Assembly: GCF_017654505.1 (NCBI RefSeq)
Contig: NC_054537.1
Span: 78,840,118 to 78,904,117 of the forward strand
Direction: 5' to 3'
Length of the DNA stretch: 64,000 nt
Source: Polyodon spathula
Lineage: Eukaryota; Chordata; Actinopteri; Acipenseriformes; Polyodontidae
Shown here: piece after piece, positions 36,442 to 48,455 of the stretch
Numbering within the stretch: the first letter of the stretch is position 1
How the letters are laid out: each line of letters begins with the position of its first letter
Notes under the pieces: model-generated
Told to the model about the DNA's origin: nothing
Databases searched by the model: none
The model's input: only the letters and a program-made list of their open reading frames with translations
Program-made: the position numbers and the translations under genes

Positions 36442-36830
36442 GGCTGTCAGGAAGCAGACCCAGAGACAGAAGCTGCAGTTTAAAGGTGTTGTTGCACATT
36501 TTTATTTAACAATAAACAAAAAAAAGCACAAGGGCCAAAATGAAAGGTTTAGACAAAACACAAATACAAATACAAATACTTTTTACTGCCAAGCTGGGCA
36601 TTAGCCTTCACTCACAGTATCACCAACACAGTACATACCCTATGAAAACTCCACTCCCCACAAAGGAGTCTAACTGCCCTTTTTTATACACCTGTGGTTG
36701 GAGCCTAATTCATCATCCATTGTTCAATTATTCAATCCAGCCACATTCTCACATGGAGTTGGCAGGGGCAGATTACTTCCTTCCCTGCCAACTCAACACA
36801 ATGCAAGTGCAGGGCTTCTGCCCTGTCACA
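36418..36830 (-). repeat. 5' LTR of element C (minus strand)
   Basis: A 413-bp LTR. On the minus strand it starts TGTGACAGGGCAGAAGCCCT, containing a hairpin CAGGGC-AGAA-GCCCTG at the place where element A has CAGAGC...GCTCTG. A TATA-like TATAAAAAAGG lies near 36690 and AATAAA near 36505 (both on the minus strand). Confidence 0.8.
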
Positions 36831-38817
36831 GCCACCTTAACCTCCCTGCACATGTCTTCCCATGCCTGCTGATTACTAATGTAGTACTAGACCATGATAG
36901 TTGACAGTAGATGATGCATATTAAAAAAAAGTTATTACCAATAAATATACTGGCATATGGCTAGATGACAAATAAACAGATGGCATGAATATGGCAACCA
37001 GTCATATGAACTTTTTTGAAAATCGTATTAAGCCAGTTGAAATAGAAAACAATGGCATCTTGTTTAAACAGCATATGGGTTCATTTTTTGGCATGAGTTT
37101 CATGCAGTCCAATCCAAAATAATTAATTGTGGTACATCTGATGAGGTTATGCTTCCAGGTTACAAAGTCATTCCTGAAAAACAACAAGGATGATTACACC
37201 AATATCATGCTTCAATTTGAAACTTTTGAAAATTCAGTTTGATAACTAATTTTTAAAGTAAAAAAAAACAAAAAAAAACGCATAAGCATTTATCGGCACA
37301 CTTGCTTATACCATACTTGATACATGGATTTGATTCAGAAGTACTGTATAACAGCATACATCATTGGGCCCAATTCATAAAGCTTTAACGCATGTCTTTT
37401 ATAAAGAATGATTTTTTCAGTCTGCATTTATGAGCACAGTAAAGATTTGTTCAAGATTTTTTAAGAAACCAACAAAAGTCTGGAATAATTTAACTGATAT
37501 AAAACTGTGTTTTATTAGCAAAAACAAATTTTACAAAATAATCTTTATTGAGCTCTATTTACAGAATTGTAAAAGGACATTTATAAAAATGTTTATAATG
37601 CCATTTAAAAACCAGTCCTTGCAAGGTGTTATCCTGATTTTGAACATCAATCTGCGTCCAGTTGTGCAGACTCAATAGAATGGACTCAAGTGGACTAAAT
37701 CTAATACATATTTAATAGAGTGCAATAAATACCTCTCTACCATGACAGTCACTTTTTATTACTTACCGTGAAAGATCACGCAGGTAGGTAATTCTTGCTT
37801 TTTCGGGTCACGACAGTTACAGAAGACGCAAGCTACATAGTTAGTCAGCACTGGCAATATGGATATTTTCCCCTTGAAGGTGTTATTGTTCACATTTGAT
37901 TCTATAAATTAGCATAACACCAACATTTTAATCATATCATTTTAAAAATAATTTTGAATGCTGAACTATACCTGCAGGAAACATACTATCTTTCTATTTT
38001 TCTTATTAACCTAACATTCAGACATATATACATGTGTTTTACTTAAGCTCAACCTACATCTTAGTGAAGAGCTAAAAACAAAACAATATGGTTACTCTGC
38101 ATGACAGTGCCTACTGGCTTTGTGATTTAATACTGCATTAATGATTACATTTTTGTATTGCATTTTACATATAGCAAATTGCTCTTAATTTAAATTCTAT
38201 CCTTTTTAATTAAATATACAGCTTAATTAATTTGGCCTTTAGCAACAAGAGAATGAAGCATATCATTGCTGGAATGTTTACAATGTATACAGAATACTCA
38301 ATAGGAACAAAATCTCTTAAATTAAATCCAGATTGTCATCAGATAATCTGTTAGCAAATAAAAAAGAAAATCCTGACATTTGGTATTTTGAAGGATCTGG
38401 AATTTCTGTATGTCTTCTGTTAATGGAGTTTGTTATATAATATATCTATGTACTTTGCATTAATTTATACTTCGATCATTATTTACCATATTTTATTATT
38501 AAACGATTCCATCAAAAAATGTTGGATCGTGAACAAGCTGTGTGAGGAATCATATTAGAGTCAAACACTGAAACCCAAACTGGTTGAAACTAGGTGAAAC
38601 ATTGTGGACTGAACCATGTGCAACACTGGTATGATTCCCCTTCTCAGTTCCTAACAGTCGGCTTTAAGAGTCATGCAGAGGTCATTTTGCTGGAATAGCA
38701 ATGCAAGCAAAGAACAACGTTGAAACAGCAACAGAGAACCATACACTATTACCTTAGCATAATACCCGTACACAATATATGTTAAGGAAATGTAGATTAT
38801 TTGAAGTATCCCTTTAA
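36831..38817. other. Intron sequence; nothing recognised
   Basis: About 2 kb of AT-rich DNA with no recognisable exon or transposon. Confidence 0.5.
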
Positions 38818-39017
38818 CTCGGTGTATTTCCATTGCCCAGCTAGCCACAGTAGATACATCAGACAATGAGGCTCCTGTAAAGAGGGCCTATGATGTAGCC
38901 ACTCCTCTGGTAGTGTGTGCAACCACCCGCCCAGGTGGGGGCAGGCCGGCATAAGTATATGCAGTCGAAACATCTAGTGTGATAACCGTTGCTTTCAGGG
39001 GGCTTGGCCCAGGGTCC

Positions 39018-39614
39018 TTACACCGTACAGACAAAGAAATGGTCAGACTGACGCAGAGCTCTTGTCCTATCAACATAACATCTCAAGGCCCGAACCGGAC
39101 AGAGGGAGTTTAGCCTCTGATCGTCCTTTGAAGAAAAAGGAAGGTGATGGAAATCCTCTAGTTCTACTGATTGATTCAAGTGGAAAGCCTTAACCTCCTT
39201 AGGGAGGAAAGCAGGGTTTGTGCGTAATGACCCCTCATGAGCTAGGGTGTTGATGCTTAGTGGACCGCTAAAGTGGTGGAGGGCGAACCGCAGGGGGCAG
39301 GGAGTCGAGTACCAAGTAAAAAATGTACTTTGCACTGGTACTAATTGGCTCTTGGCATCGTTGAGGGTGAGACCCAGCATCGACAGATGCTCCGTCACGA
39401 TAGCCGTGTGGCCGTTGCTCCTTCCTGCGACTGGGAACAGATCAACCAGTTGTCCACAATGTTCATTCACGCATTTTGAAAACGTGCTGGGGGCTAAGGA
39501 GAAGCCGAATGGCAGCGCAGAAAACTCGATGACGCTTCCCTGAAAAGCAAAGCGGAGATACTTTCTGTTTGTGGGATGAATAGGGACATGAATATATGCA
39601 TCCTTTAAGTTCAT
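39018..39614 (-). pseudogene. DIRS RT-tyrosine recombinase chimera created by internal deletion
   Basis: A 198-codon open frame. Residues 1-58 are RT (NLKDAYIHVPIHPTNRKYLR, FAFQGSVIEFSALPFGFSLA). Residues 78-97 (SMLGLTLNDAKSQLVPVQST) are later RT sequence, and the YLDD active-site box between them is absent. From about residue 127 it reads LRTNPAFLPKEVKAFHLNQS and LCPVRALRCYVDRTRALRQS, which is recombinase. So one open frame joins RT to the recombinase core, with the RT thumb, RNase H and the N-terminal recombinase lost. It is not functional. Confidence 0.75.
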
Positions 39615-39699
39615 GGTGGTAAACCAGTCGTGGAAGCCTGAAGGTGATGCCTCAGGTCACCATGCGTGCCATGGGTGGATGCCAGCGTCTCATTCTATC

Positions 39700-41021
39700 T
39701 CACACAGAAGCATGGGAAGGGAGTATCGAGGCTCTCTCCTCCACCGCTGGCCCGAAGATATGACCTGGAGATATCGGCGCATCCAGAAAGTCTGATCTGT
39801 CCACGTCAGGGACCCTCGCTTGGGACAGCCAAAACTGCCTGCGAGCTACTACCTTGGCAGATAGAAATCTGGAGCAGTGTGCCTGATAGTAGGCACAGGT
39901 CCGAAGCCACTGGTTCAAGGAGGGATGCCGACTGTAGTATGTCATCTAGGTAAGCCCTAAGGAGGCCTGCCATGTTGGCTAGGCACATGGCTTTTTTAAA
40001 TGGGCCTCTGGTACTCTGCATTGGCCCCATTGGCCATTAGGGCATGCAGGGTCCTTAGGTAAACCCCCTACTGGAGCACCAAGGCCGCGATGGTCGAGTC
40101 CAATGGTGGGAATTCCGCCAAGCCCAGCACCCGTCTTCTAAGGAAGCCAGCGGAGTTGCCCATTTCACTACACTTGGCGCAGAGGCTGGGTGGTTCCAAG
40201 AGGACTGTACCTCTTCCACAAAGTCAGGGAACACCGGTGTAAGAACTTGGAGGCTCAATCTATAAGCGCTTTGGAAGAGAGGAAAACCCAGAGTCTGAGG
40301 TTGTCTCGGAGCTGGGACCCGTCTCAAAGGTCAGCTCTAGTGTACCTCGTCCCTCCTTATCCTGGGGAAAGGGGCTACCATCCCAGGAGGCTGTGATTGA
40401 TATCTCATTCTGGTCTGCCTCGCCCACAGCCAGGTCCAGTTCTCAGATATCTGGGGCGACCACCGGTAAAGGTGGGGTCAGTGTTAGTGGTGGAGCCAGG
40501 GCCAGATCTGGGGGTTGGGCCTGCTGACTGGCTAAATAATCCAGGAACTGAGCCATTTGGTCCTTTAAATCAGAGATGTCCTGTGCCTGTTTTGATTGGC
40601 TCACCCTCTTAATGTGCTGTGCAGGAGATCTAGAGTGGCTGCGAGTCTGAGGCACTAGAGCCTGAGCGCAGGGAATGCTCTGTGAAGGGCTCTGGGACAA
40701 TTGGAGAATGGGGGAGACTGGGGCTACCAGTGCCGCAGATGATTCAGTCGAGCTTGCTGGGGAAGCTGCACCAGTAAACCTGGCGAATCTGCTGCATAGC
40801 ACCCAAGGCTGGAACGCTGCACAGATCTCACAAAAGGAGGCATCTCCCAAGACAGAGGAGACTTTCTGCATGCCTAGGCACCAGACACAGAGGAGGTGCC
40901 TGTCCTCTGGAGGAAGCTTCCTGCCGCAGGGTGTGCATTCATGGAAGTTTTGCATGTTCGTCATCACGGTCACACTAAATGCACGCGGTGTCAGTACCAA
41001 GGCATGAGAGAGTGAGAACAT
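39700..41021 (-). pseudogene. DIRS gag-like region, frame-shifted
   Basis: From 41021 down, the minus strand has a Cys-rich start (CTPCGRKLPPEDRHLLCVWC, later FCEICAAF) and a Ser/Pro-rich region. The second frame (40327-40055) has LQVLTPVFPDFVEEVQSSWN and HPASAPSV. The next parts are MAGLLRAYLDDILQSASLLE (40030-39806) and FLSAKVVARRQFWLSQARVP then LDAPISPGHIFGPAVEE (39945-39700). These are the usual segments of fish DIRS ORF1 in their normal order, spread over at least three frames. Confidence 0.7.
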
Positions 41022-41935
41022 TGGTTACCCAAGCACTGAGGGCATCAAGAAATGGAAGCACTGGGGCAATCAGGTACCGAGGGTGCAGGAACGCCAAGGT
41101 CACTGAGTGCAGCAAGGCTCTGAGGCACAAGGTGCCAAAACTACGAGTGCACCAGGCTCTGAGGCGTCAAAATAATGGGGTACCGAAGCACCGAGGGCAC
41201 CGCATGCACCGAGGCACTGCGGCTCCAAGGGTGTTGAATCACCGATGGGCTACGAGCATCGAGAGCATCGACTCTGGAGTGCTGAGGCACCAAGGGCACC
41301 TCATGCACTGAGGCTTTGAGGTCCCAAGGGTGTCAAAGCACCAAGTGGCGTACGACTATGGAGTGTCACGCCGCAGCACAAATGGCACCATGTGCACTGA
41401 GGCTTTGAGGCCCTGAATACCAAAGCACCAAGTGCTCACAACACTGGGGCATCAGGGGCGCCGAAGCACAGAGGGTCCGAGGCCCCGTGGGTGCCGAACA
41501 CCAGGGGCACCTAACGCCTGAGTACTAAAGTGACTGAGCGTCGAAGCAATGAGGCACAGAGTGTCTAAGCACCAAGGGCGCTGAAACACCAAGGCTCCAA
41601 GGCATCGAGGACACCACGCACCGAGAGTGCAAGCACCAAGGGTACTGAGGACAGGTGCCTAGCCTTAACTGCATGCAGTCACACAACCTGGGGTGGATAC
41701 ACAGGCTCATTGGCTGCAGTAGGCAATAGGAGAGTAGTCTGAAAAGTGCACAGTGCTGGACCAGGGTACAGCTTAGGTGATAGTCTGGCCTTAAGTGCAT
41801 GCAGTCACATGACTGGGGCAGCGCGTAGTGTAGGCCGGAGTGGAGCACAGGCTCAAGAGCTACGGTAGGCTCAAGAGCTTTGGCAGACATATCCCAAAAG
41901 TATTGTAGGTGCTAATCTTTGAATTGAAATGGAAC

Positions 41936-42450
41936 TACTGCTTCTTGAAATGTAGTTTTTTTGTTTGCACATCACTACTTGAAACTGTATGCCACATGAT
42001 CAGATGTAAAGCTCCCTGCTGAGTGAAATGTGTGTACTGGTTATTTTTCATATGTCCCAAAATATTGTGATGATCAGGGGCTTTGTCGTGTTGTGTTAAT
42101 AACAAGTGGCTATACCGCGTACCCCATTATTGGCAATTGGAATTTGAAGAACACTGGTTGGATTGTTTTTTTTTTTTTTTTTTAAGGGGGGGGGGGGGGG
42201 AAGGAAAGTCATGGTTAGCGTGACTTTAGATTGGCTGGCAACTGTGTGTGTGGGGGTTATTTTTCAATCAATTAGCAACTGCAACCTGATAGCATTTCTA
42301 ATGCTGTCTGGGTATCCAGTTGAGGGCTGCTCCTTTCTTAAGAGCAGCCTAAATAAAGTACCCAAGTATTTTATTATTGCCTCTTGGCTTCTTGCTGCAG
42401 TATGTTATTATTCCAAGCAGAATGGCTGGAAGCCTGTTGTTCTTCAAAAG

Positions 42451-42498
<48 letters not shown>

Positions 42499-42897
42499 GT
42501 CTGGCAAGGACTTTAACAGCCCATAAAACGAAAACTGTTTTGCTTGCAGTTTGGTATGGTGGTACATGGCTATGGCTAGTTGACCCTGGAAAAAAAAAAT
42601 GGAGTGAATAGATCACATGGTTTGGCAACCATATTGTATTTTGTATTTGGTATTTTTAGTAACTCATTTTGAAGACACTAAAACAACACAAACCATTTCT
42701 GGTATTACCCTCAAACTTCTAACATATGTTGAGGAGGGGTGTGCAATTGCGTAGCCACCATTTTTGGATTCTACATTTTAGCTTTAAAATGGAACTCCTC
42801 CAGAATCACTGGACTGATTGAGCTGAAATTTTCCAGGGATCTTATCTAACATGAGAGAATCAAAAGTTATTCAAATGATGAGTTTTTGTCACTCCAA
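41936..42897. other. Intron sequence with low-complexity tracts
   Basis: Contains a T-run followed by a G-run (42167-42200) and an (ATT)n microsatellite at 42450-42498. Open frames rich in Tyr, Asn or Ile here come from the microsatellite. No gene was seen. Confidence 0.5.
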
Positions 42898-43240
42898 GAT
42901 GCTTATAACTCCTTAGAGAGTGCAGATAATGGGTCATGGTTACTATGTAAGACATATAGTAAGCCATACATGTTCTATGAAAATATGTTTTTGCCAGTGA
43001 CCTCTGACCTCTCCTGAAGTTCAAATGCAAAACTTGATTGTAGCTCCTTATAGAGTGCAGATAGGGCCATAGTTACTATGGAACACTTATAGCAACCCAT
43101 GTTTGCTCTATAAAATAATGTTAGCCTGTGACCTCTGACCTTTCCTAACGGTCAAATGGCTTGTTACTCATTACATAGTGCAGAAAGGGCATGTTTGCTA
43201 TGGAACACATAGTCTAACGCTTCAGTAGTGCCTTGGAAGC
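42898..43240 (+). repeat. Degenerate tandem repeat, three copies of ~120-138 bp
   Basis: Copies begin near 42898, 43036 and 43158. Each has an ACTCCTTAGAGAGTGCAGAT-like start (CTCCTTATAGAGTGCAGATA, CTCATTACATAGTGCAGAAA), then TTACTATG and a GTGACCTCTGACC core near its end. Copies differ by substitutions and small indels, so the array is old. Confidence 0.75.
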
Positions 43241-43573
43241 CTTATAGTTGCTGACAACTCTAGTTCTGTATTTATATTCCCCATAACTAATAACCCCTGG
43301 GACTGGCCTAATAAATAGCTACACTGATTATTTCATTGACACTTTATTAGCATAGTTTGTCCTTTAGCATCTGTCCAGGCATGCCATCGACAGCATATGT
43401 AGTTTAAATAATGACATGCCGCATAGGTAAACATTTTACTGTAGTTTAATAGGATTGGTTTGTTTGTCACTTCTGGTATGACAATGTTCCTTGTCAGTTT
43501 ATCTGTTTTTTTTTTTTTTTAAATTCAGTTTCACTTTTCTGACTACCCCCCAAATGGCTGCCTGACCTTTGTA

Positions 43574-43577
<4 letters not shown>

Positions 43578-43613
<36 letters not shown>
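43578..43613 (+). repeat. Poly(A) run
   Basis: An A tract of about 36 bp preceded by a T-run near 43507-43520. No retrocopy could be identified upstream. Confidence 0.85.
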
Positions 43614-43615
<2 letters not shown>

Positions 43616-44027
43616 GTGTGTGATAGAAACAGTTATTTGTTCTTGCTTCCAGAATGCACAAACTAACAAACTGTGATGCCACTGGAAATCATGCAGAAAA
43701 TTGCCTAAATCTGGATTTCAGGACATTACATTCCCTGGATTATTACAGGGTAATAAAAGGTTACAATACAAACAATATTTAAATACAACATAGTTTACAG
43801 TAAGTACAGTAAATTATACTACTAAAATACAGTATACGATGCAACAAGTTAGAATTTAAACAATATCTCTCTCTCTCATTATAAGTATAGAGTATATTAT
43901 ATATCGTCTATATAATCTATAAGGTAGATATATCTATATCTATATATATATCCTATATAGATACACCCACACACACACACTGTAAGATAATAATAGTGCA
44001 AGGATAGTACTTCAGCTGATATGGTGC

Positions 44028-44586
44028 TTAGGTCAAGCTAGTACAGAAAATAGGAGGAGGAGTAGATGGAGAGAACTGCAGTCCAAACAGGTGAGCCTTT
44101 AGGAGGCAGCAGAAGGCAGTGAGAGATGGAACATTCTTGAAGTTCTCTGGTAGCTGGTTCCACCACATGGGGGTTAGAGAAGAGAAGGAGCGGGCACAGG
44201 AGGATGGAGAATGAAGGGAAGACATGACCAGTCAGCAAGTAGAGAAGGAGCAGAGAGGACGAGAGGTGGTGTAGGGAGACACGAGATTGGAGGTAGGGGT
44301 AGTGTGGTGAAGAGAACAAGGGTCTTAAATTGAATGTGAGCAGATAAATAGGTAGCCAGTAGAGAGTGTGAAGCAGAGGGGCCATGGGAAAGCAGAGATC
44401 AGATTTAGCGAGGTTCAGTTTGAGGCGATGTGAATGCATCCATGTTGAGATTCTGAGATGTGGGAGTCAAAGAAGGGAAAGGAGTGGAAGAGCTGGGCAT
44501 CAGCAGCATAAAGGTGGTAGAATAAGCCAAAAGAGGAGATACGAGTAACTAGTGAGTACCTAGAGTGAGTTGTTATGTTTGCAGAA
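44028..44586 (-). mobile_element. LINE 3' fragment (minus strand)
   Basis: Minus-strand reading gives LLHTLYWLPIYLLTFNLRPL, then in other frames SFSSLTPMWWNQLPENFKNV and PSLTAFCCLLKAHLFGLQ. These are typical of the region after the RT domain in fish LINEs (LLxxLHWLPI ... RxWNxLPxxLR ... F...LK.HLF). Frameshifts and 5' truncation make it inactive. Confidence 0.65.
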
Positions 44587-45327
44587 AGTCTGGTGAGGCA
44601 TACAAAGAAAAGAACACCATACCTACTGTCAAGCATGGATGTGGTAATATCCTTCTTTGGAGCTGTTTTAATTCTAATGGCACATTAAATTTAGTTCCAA
44701 TACCTGGTAAAATAAAATGGATTCCATAGCATACCAAAAGATATTGGCCAATCATTTGAAACCCTCCGCTACAAAACTTGGTTTAAATTGGACGTCCCAA
44801 CATGACAATAATCCAAAACACACATCAAAATCTACTTCAGAATGATTAAAGAAGAATACAATCAAGGTTCTGGAATGGTCTAATTAAGCCTTGATCTAAA
44901 TTTGATTGAGAATCTTTGGTATGAGTTGAAGAAGGCTGTGCACAAGAGAAGTCCTCAGAATTTGAATGAACTCAAACAATTTTGCATTGAAGAATGGTCA
45001 AAAATCACTAAAGAATTATGCCAAAAGCTTATTTACAAATATCCTAATAGTTAAAAGAGATTATTATTATTGCTAAAGGTGCCGCATCTACTAATTACAT
45101 TTTGCTTTTCAGAGTATGAATACTTTTTAATTAGCATTTTTGGAGTTTAGCAAAAAAAATTGTTGAAATAAATAATTGTACACATCTATTTCTTGTAACT
45201 TTTTTTCTCCTTCACAAAAATAAAACTTTTGCTACAAAATATTTTTTCCTAAAAATCTTTGTTTTTGAGAAATTTCTAGATATTATAAATTTCCATTGAG
45301 GTATGTAAACTTTTGACGCACCGTGTG
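44587..45327 (+). mobile_element. 5'-truncated Tc1/mariner element (plus strand)
   Basis: Begins in mid-transposase at a junction with the LINE fragment (AAAGAAAAGAACACCATACC, equivalent to [12 protein letters not shown]). It continues through the regions for the acidic catalytic motifs (a QHDNNPKH-like segment near 44800, LDLNLIENLWYELKKAV near 44885-44940) to the C-terminus near 45060, then noncoding sequence and an inverted-end motif, GTATGTAAACTTTTGACGC, at 45301-45319. Stops and indels are present. The family differs from 2786 and 18089. Confidence 0.8.
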
Positions 45328-45356
45328 TGTGTGAGTGTGTGACACTAGAGAGATGA

Positions 45357-45357
<1 letters not shown>

Positions 45358-45429
<72 letters not shown>
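45358..45429. repeat. (AT)n microsatellite
   Basis: About 72 bp of AT between two Tc1-type ends. Confidence 0.9.
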
Positions 45430-45432
<3 letters not shown>

Positions 45433-45620
45433 CCTATAGAAAGTCTACACCCCCGTGAACTTTTTCCACATTTTGTTGTGTCAGTGCCTCAGGGTTTCAT
45501 GCATTTAAGAGGATTTTTTCTCACTTACCTACACACTATACTCCACAAAAGGGGATACATGGTTTCAGAGTAACACATGGAATTAACACATGTCCTTCCT
45601 AATTTATGCAGTGAAAGTAC
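45430..45620. mobile_element. End fragment of another Tc1-like family
   Basis: TAGTGCCTATAGAAAGTCTA followed by CACCCCC, then ACTTTTTCCACATTTTGTTG, is the typical end of a fish Tc1-like transposon. It abuts the (AT)n repeat, where the TA target is provided. Sequence similarity fades after about 45620 and no transposase is visible. Confidence 0.5.
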
Positions 45621-47616
45621 AGTGTACCAAAATGATTATTTGTTTATGTATTTGTCTACATAATGGAGCAATTTGCTGTCACACTGTCTCCGTATGATTT
45701 TGAGGTGACAATTACCTTAGATAACATTAAATGAGTTTAATTGTGAGTTTAAGTTGTGCCTTTTTCTTGATATGTAAATGAGAGAGGGGTTATTGAAGTA
45801 GTTTGAAGAAATATGTCCTTCGCCCAATATCTTGGCATGCAGTCCTTAAATTTGATTTTGACGTGAGTTCTGCAGATTGGATATGGCAATGTGGAAAGTG
45901 TAGAACTTTTGGAAGCTTAGTCTGTTATTCGGAGGAGGGATTATTGAATGATTGCTCTCTCTAGAATTATTGAATAAGTATCCATTAGATCATTCTTATA
46001 TAAATCTCAGGTAAACTCACCCAGGCATTGTTGTCGCAATCACAGTTGTAATTATACCCTCCACCTCCCCAACTACAACCTAATGCCGGGGGGGGCGGGG
46101 GGTGAAAGGAAGTGGCTTCGTCACGGTACACCCTATCCACTGGTGGCTGCTGCTTCTCCCCTTTACAGGAGGGACCAGCAGCCAAATAGTCCATAATCAC
46201 CTCTCACCATACCCATACAAGCAGTCATGATCCCTGCATTGAATTAGCAGTTTGCATTACACAAGGACAAATTTCTGAAGAACAGTAAACGCAAGCTAAA
46301 ATGTTTACTCAGTGGCTTTTTAAAGAGAGCATTTCACTTTGCCTGCTCTTGTATATAACTTTCAAGACTGGAGTGGAAGTAATCTTTCTATTTATGGATT
46401 CTATAAAAGGAACAGATTGTATGGGCTGCCTCCACGTCATACTACTGTGGAGAGCAATGGAGTTATATAAATACTGTGGTTTTTAACATTCATAATAAAA
46501 TAAGCCACAAAATATTTACTATATCGAGCATGTCTGTTTAATCTTGCCTTTGAAATTAACTTGACATTGTATTTGAGGATTGGTTTTGAATGTTAATTAA
46601 TGAAAGCATAAAAAAATATTGAAGAAAGTTTTAAAACTGCCAGAATTATGGAATATATAACTATATTCTTCCAAAGGGAAATCTCGTAAACTATGGGAAA
46701 CCTCAACATATAAATTACTTACAAAAAGGTAAAAAAAGTATTTTTTCAGTTAAAGAAAGAAAAATGGAGAACCAAACTGTACTTCAAAGGCCTTAAATGA
46801 ACACTTGGGTGGTTTACTTCTGGTTTTGTAACCTTAAAAAATTTGGTTTGGTAACCTTAAAAAAAAAAAATGATTAAAAAAAAACAATTTGGTTTATTAT
46901 ATATAATATATTATACTATTATATATATCTATAATATATATATATATATAATATATATAAGGACTAACATCACCCTCAATATAAAGGCCCCCTGTATTCA
47001 GGACTGATGGAGGCCACCATCTGCAGGCTCAAACCAACCAAACATCTGTTTGCTCACCAGTTTAATGAGACCAACATGCCATAAACCACCAACCGTCTTT
47101 TTTTAAATCTTCTAAAAATGAAGATGCATCATAGGGGAACTCATTTGAACATTTTGAAACTTTTAATAAATAAATATAAAACACTATTAGAAATTGAACC
47201 TGAAAACTGTCTAAAACTTTAAATTCAAACAGTTTGCTAAAAAAAAAAAAATAAAAAAAAAAAAAAGCTAAACAAAATTGTATCAGGAAAAATGTGCAAA
47301 CTGTTTAATAAAGTGGTAATCTATTAAATAAATTGGCACACCTGATAACTTTTTTAAATAATTCAAATCTTATGGTAGTAATTTGTTATAATAAATTATA
47401 TGTCCCTTCATTAGTCAGGGCATGTATTTGGTATTTTACTGTACTTCAACAATAGCATCAGAAATGTTCTCTACTCTTATTTAGCATGGTATACACTGAC
47501 TGATATAATTAATGTTAACTCATATTTAACATTATATTTTCTTTTCTTTCTTTTTTTTATTTAACGTAAAAAACAATTGTAATTAATAAATTGTTTTCTA
47601 TTTTCTTTTCTTCTAG
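45621..47616. other. Intron sequence before the CUB3 exon
   Basis: AT-rich DNA with an (AT)-rich tract near 46897-46960 and A-runs near 47240-47268. A GC-richer block at 46040-46200 (poly-G near 46087) is unclassified. The T-rich tract ending CTTCTAG at 47616 is the acceptor of the next exon. Confidence 0.45.
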
Positions 47617-47738
47617 TAAAAACATGTGGTTCTAATCTTCAGGGACCAGCCGGTACATTTACTTCACCCAATTTTCCTTTCCAATATGAAAGTAATTCAC
47701 AGTGTGTCTGGATAATTACCACTATAAACTCCAATAAG
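47617..47738 (+). CDS. CSMD3: CSMD3-like exon: N-terminal part of CUB domain 3
   Basis: A 122-nt exon, phase 1 in and phase 0 out, donor GTAAGG. It reads (V)KTCGSNLQGPAGTFTSPNFP then FQYESNSQCVWIITTINSNK. CGxxLxGPxGxxxSPNFPxxYxxNxxCVWxI is the start of a CUB domain, with its first disulfide pair (the C of KTC and the C of QC). GTFTSPNFPFQY with CGSNLQGP fits CSMD3; CSMD1 has a VITSPNYP version. It follows directly after the Sushi2 exon at 31329-31453, giving the expected domain order. Confidence 0.93.
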
Positions 47739-48455
47739 GTAAGGACAATTCTTAACTACAAACTACAGTGGTGATTTTATAGTCCTTTTTAGATTTATCT
47801 ATATATTTTCTTATTAAAACCCAAGTGCAGAGTTGTTATTTAGTTTAAATGTTGATGGTAGCTCACAGTGCTCAGATGTTAGATTCCAGATGGTTTACTT
47901 TATGTTCACATTTGGATAGGATTCATAAAACTTGAACTCATGCTTTACAGATCCAATTTCATATTGTTCAATAAGGAGGTTCAGTACAGAGAAGCGTACT
48001 TAAACTGCAGTGGGCAGCAATCACTGAAGAGAGCGATCCATTTTATTTACAAGGTGGAGTGTGCCAATTCAGCACTTCAATTTCTATTTTTTTTATGTAA
48101 TTTGTAATTCCAACATGTACCAAACAGCACTGACTCATACCGTGGGTTTTCCTGCAAGTACTACAAGATATCTAAGTTCACTAAAAAAAAAATGTTGACA
48201 AATTGGGTGGTTTAGCTGTTATATTGCCATTATGAATTATGGATGCATTCTATTCTATGGGCCCTATTCACAAAACGTATATGCCAAAACATATTTTTTT
48301 TACCACTAAAGTGTGGCTCAAGAACCATCTGACTTGATCAACAGCAGAAGGGTCTATTTTAATTATTTGAATGGAGCTGATCTAAATAGTATTTTTTTCA
48401 CTGCATCCAAAGTTTGTGTAGCAAAGTGGTTTGCCGTATGCATGTGCAGAGGTGA
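47739..48455. other. Intron sequence; nothing recognised
   Basis: AT-rich intron sequence, with the donor of the 47617-47738 exon at its start. No further signals were seen. Confidence 0.5.

Larger units (their letters stand above)
34331..36830 (-). mobile_element. Non-autonomous LTR retroelement C (minus strand) with nested insertion
   Basis: In + coordinates the element begins TGTGAAAGG (34331) and ends CCTGTCACA (36830), with GCCAT/GCCAC next to the ends as a 4- to 5-bp target duplication. Direct repeats at 34331-34684 and 36418-36830 are the two LTRs. On the minus strand each has a TATA-like TATAAAAAG and AATAAA. The primer-like TTGGTGTCAGAAGT precedes a short frame with a degenerate zinc knuckle and then a repeat array. 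No enzymatic domains are present. The two LTRs differ noticeably (the left lacks a block of about 60 bp), so it is older than A and B. Confidence 0.8.
38818..41935 (-). mobile_element. Second DIRS-type retrotransposon remnant
   Basis: On the minus strand, from right to left: a GC-rich 5' region with GCACCGAGG-type short repeats (41650-41030), a gag-like frame (41021-39700), an RT fragment and recombinase pieces (39614-38820). The right edge (TTTGAATTGAAATGG near 41921) resembles the DIRS end at 10890. The left edge starts at GCCCAGCTAGCC, the equivalent of 8548, so the terminal repeat region is missing on that side. Confidence 0.75.

Noticed and set aside
41030..41650. GCACCGAGG-rich region as a separate minisatellite
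   Set aside because: The same words occur in the equivalent part of the first DIRS remnant (10720-10780), so it is treated as part of the DIRS element.
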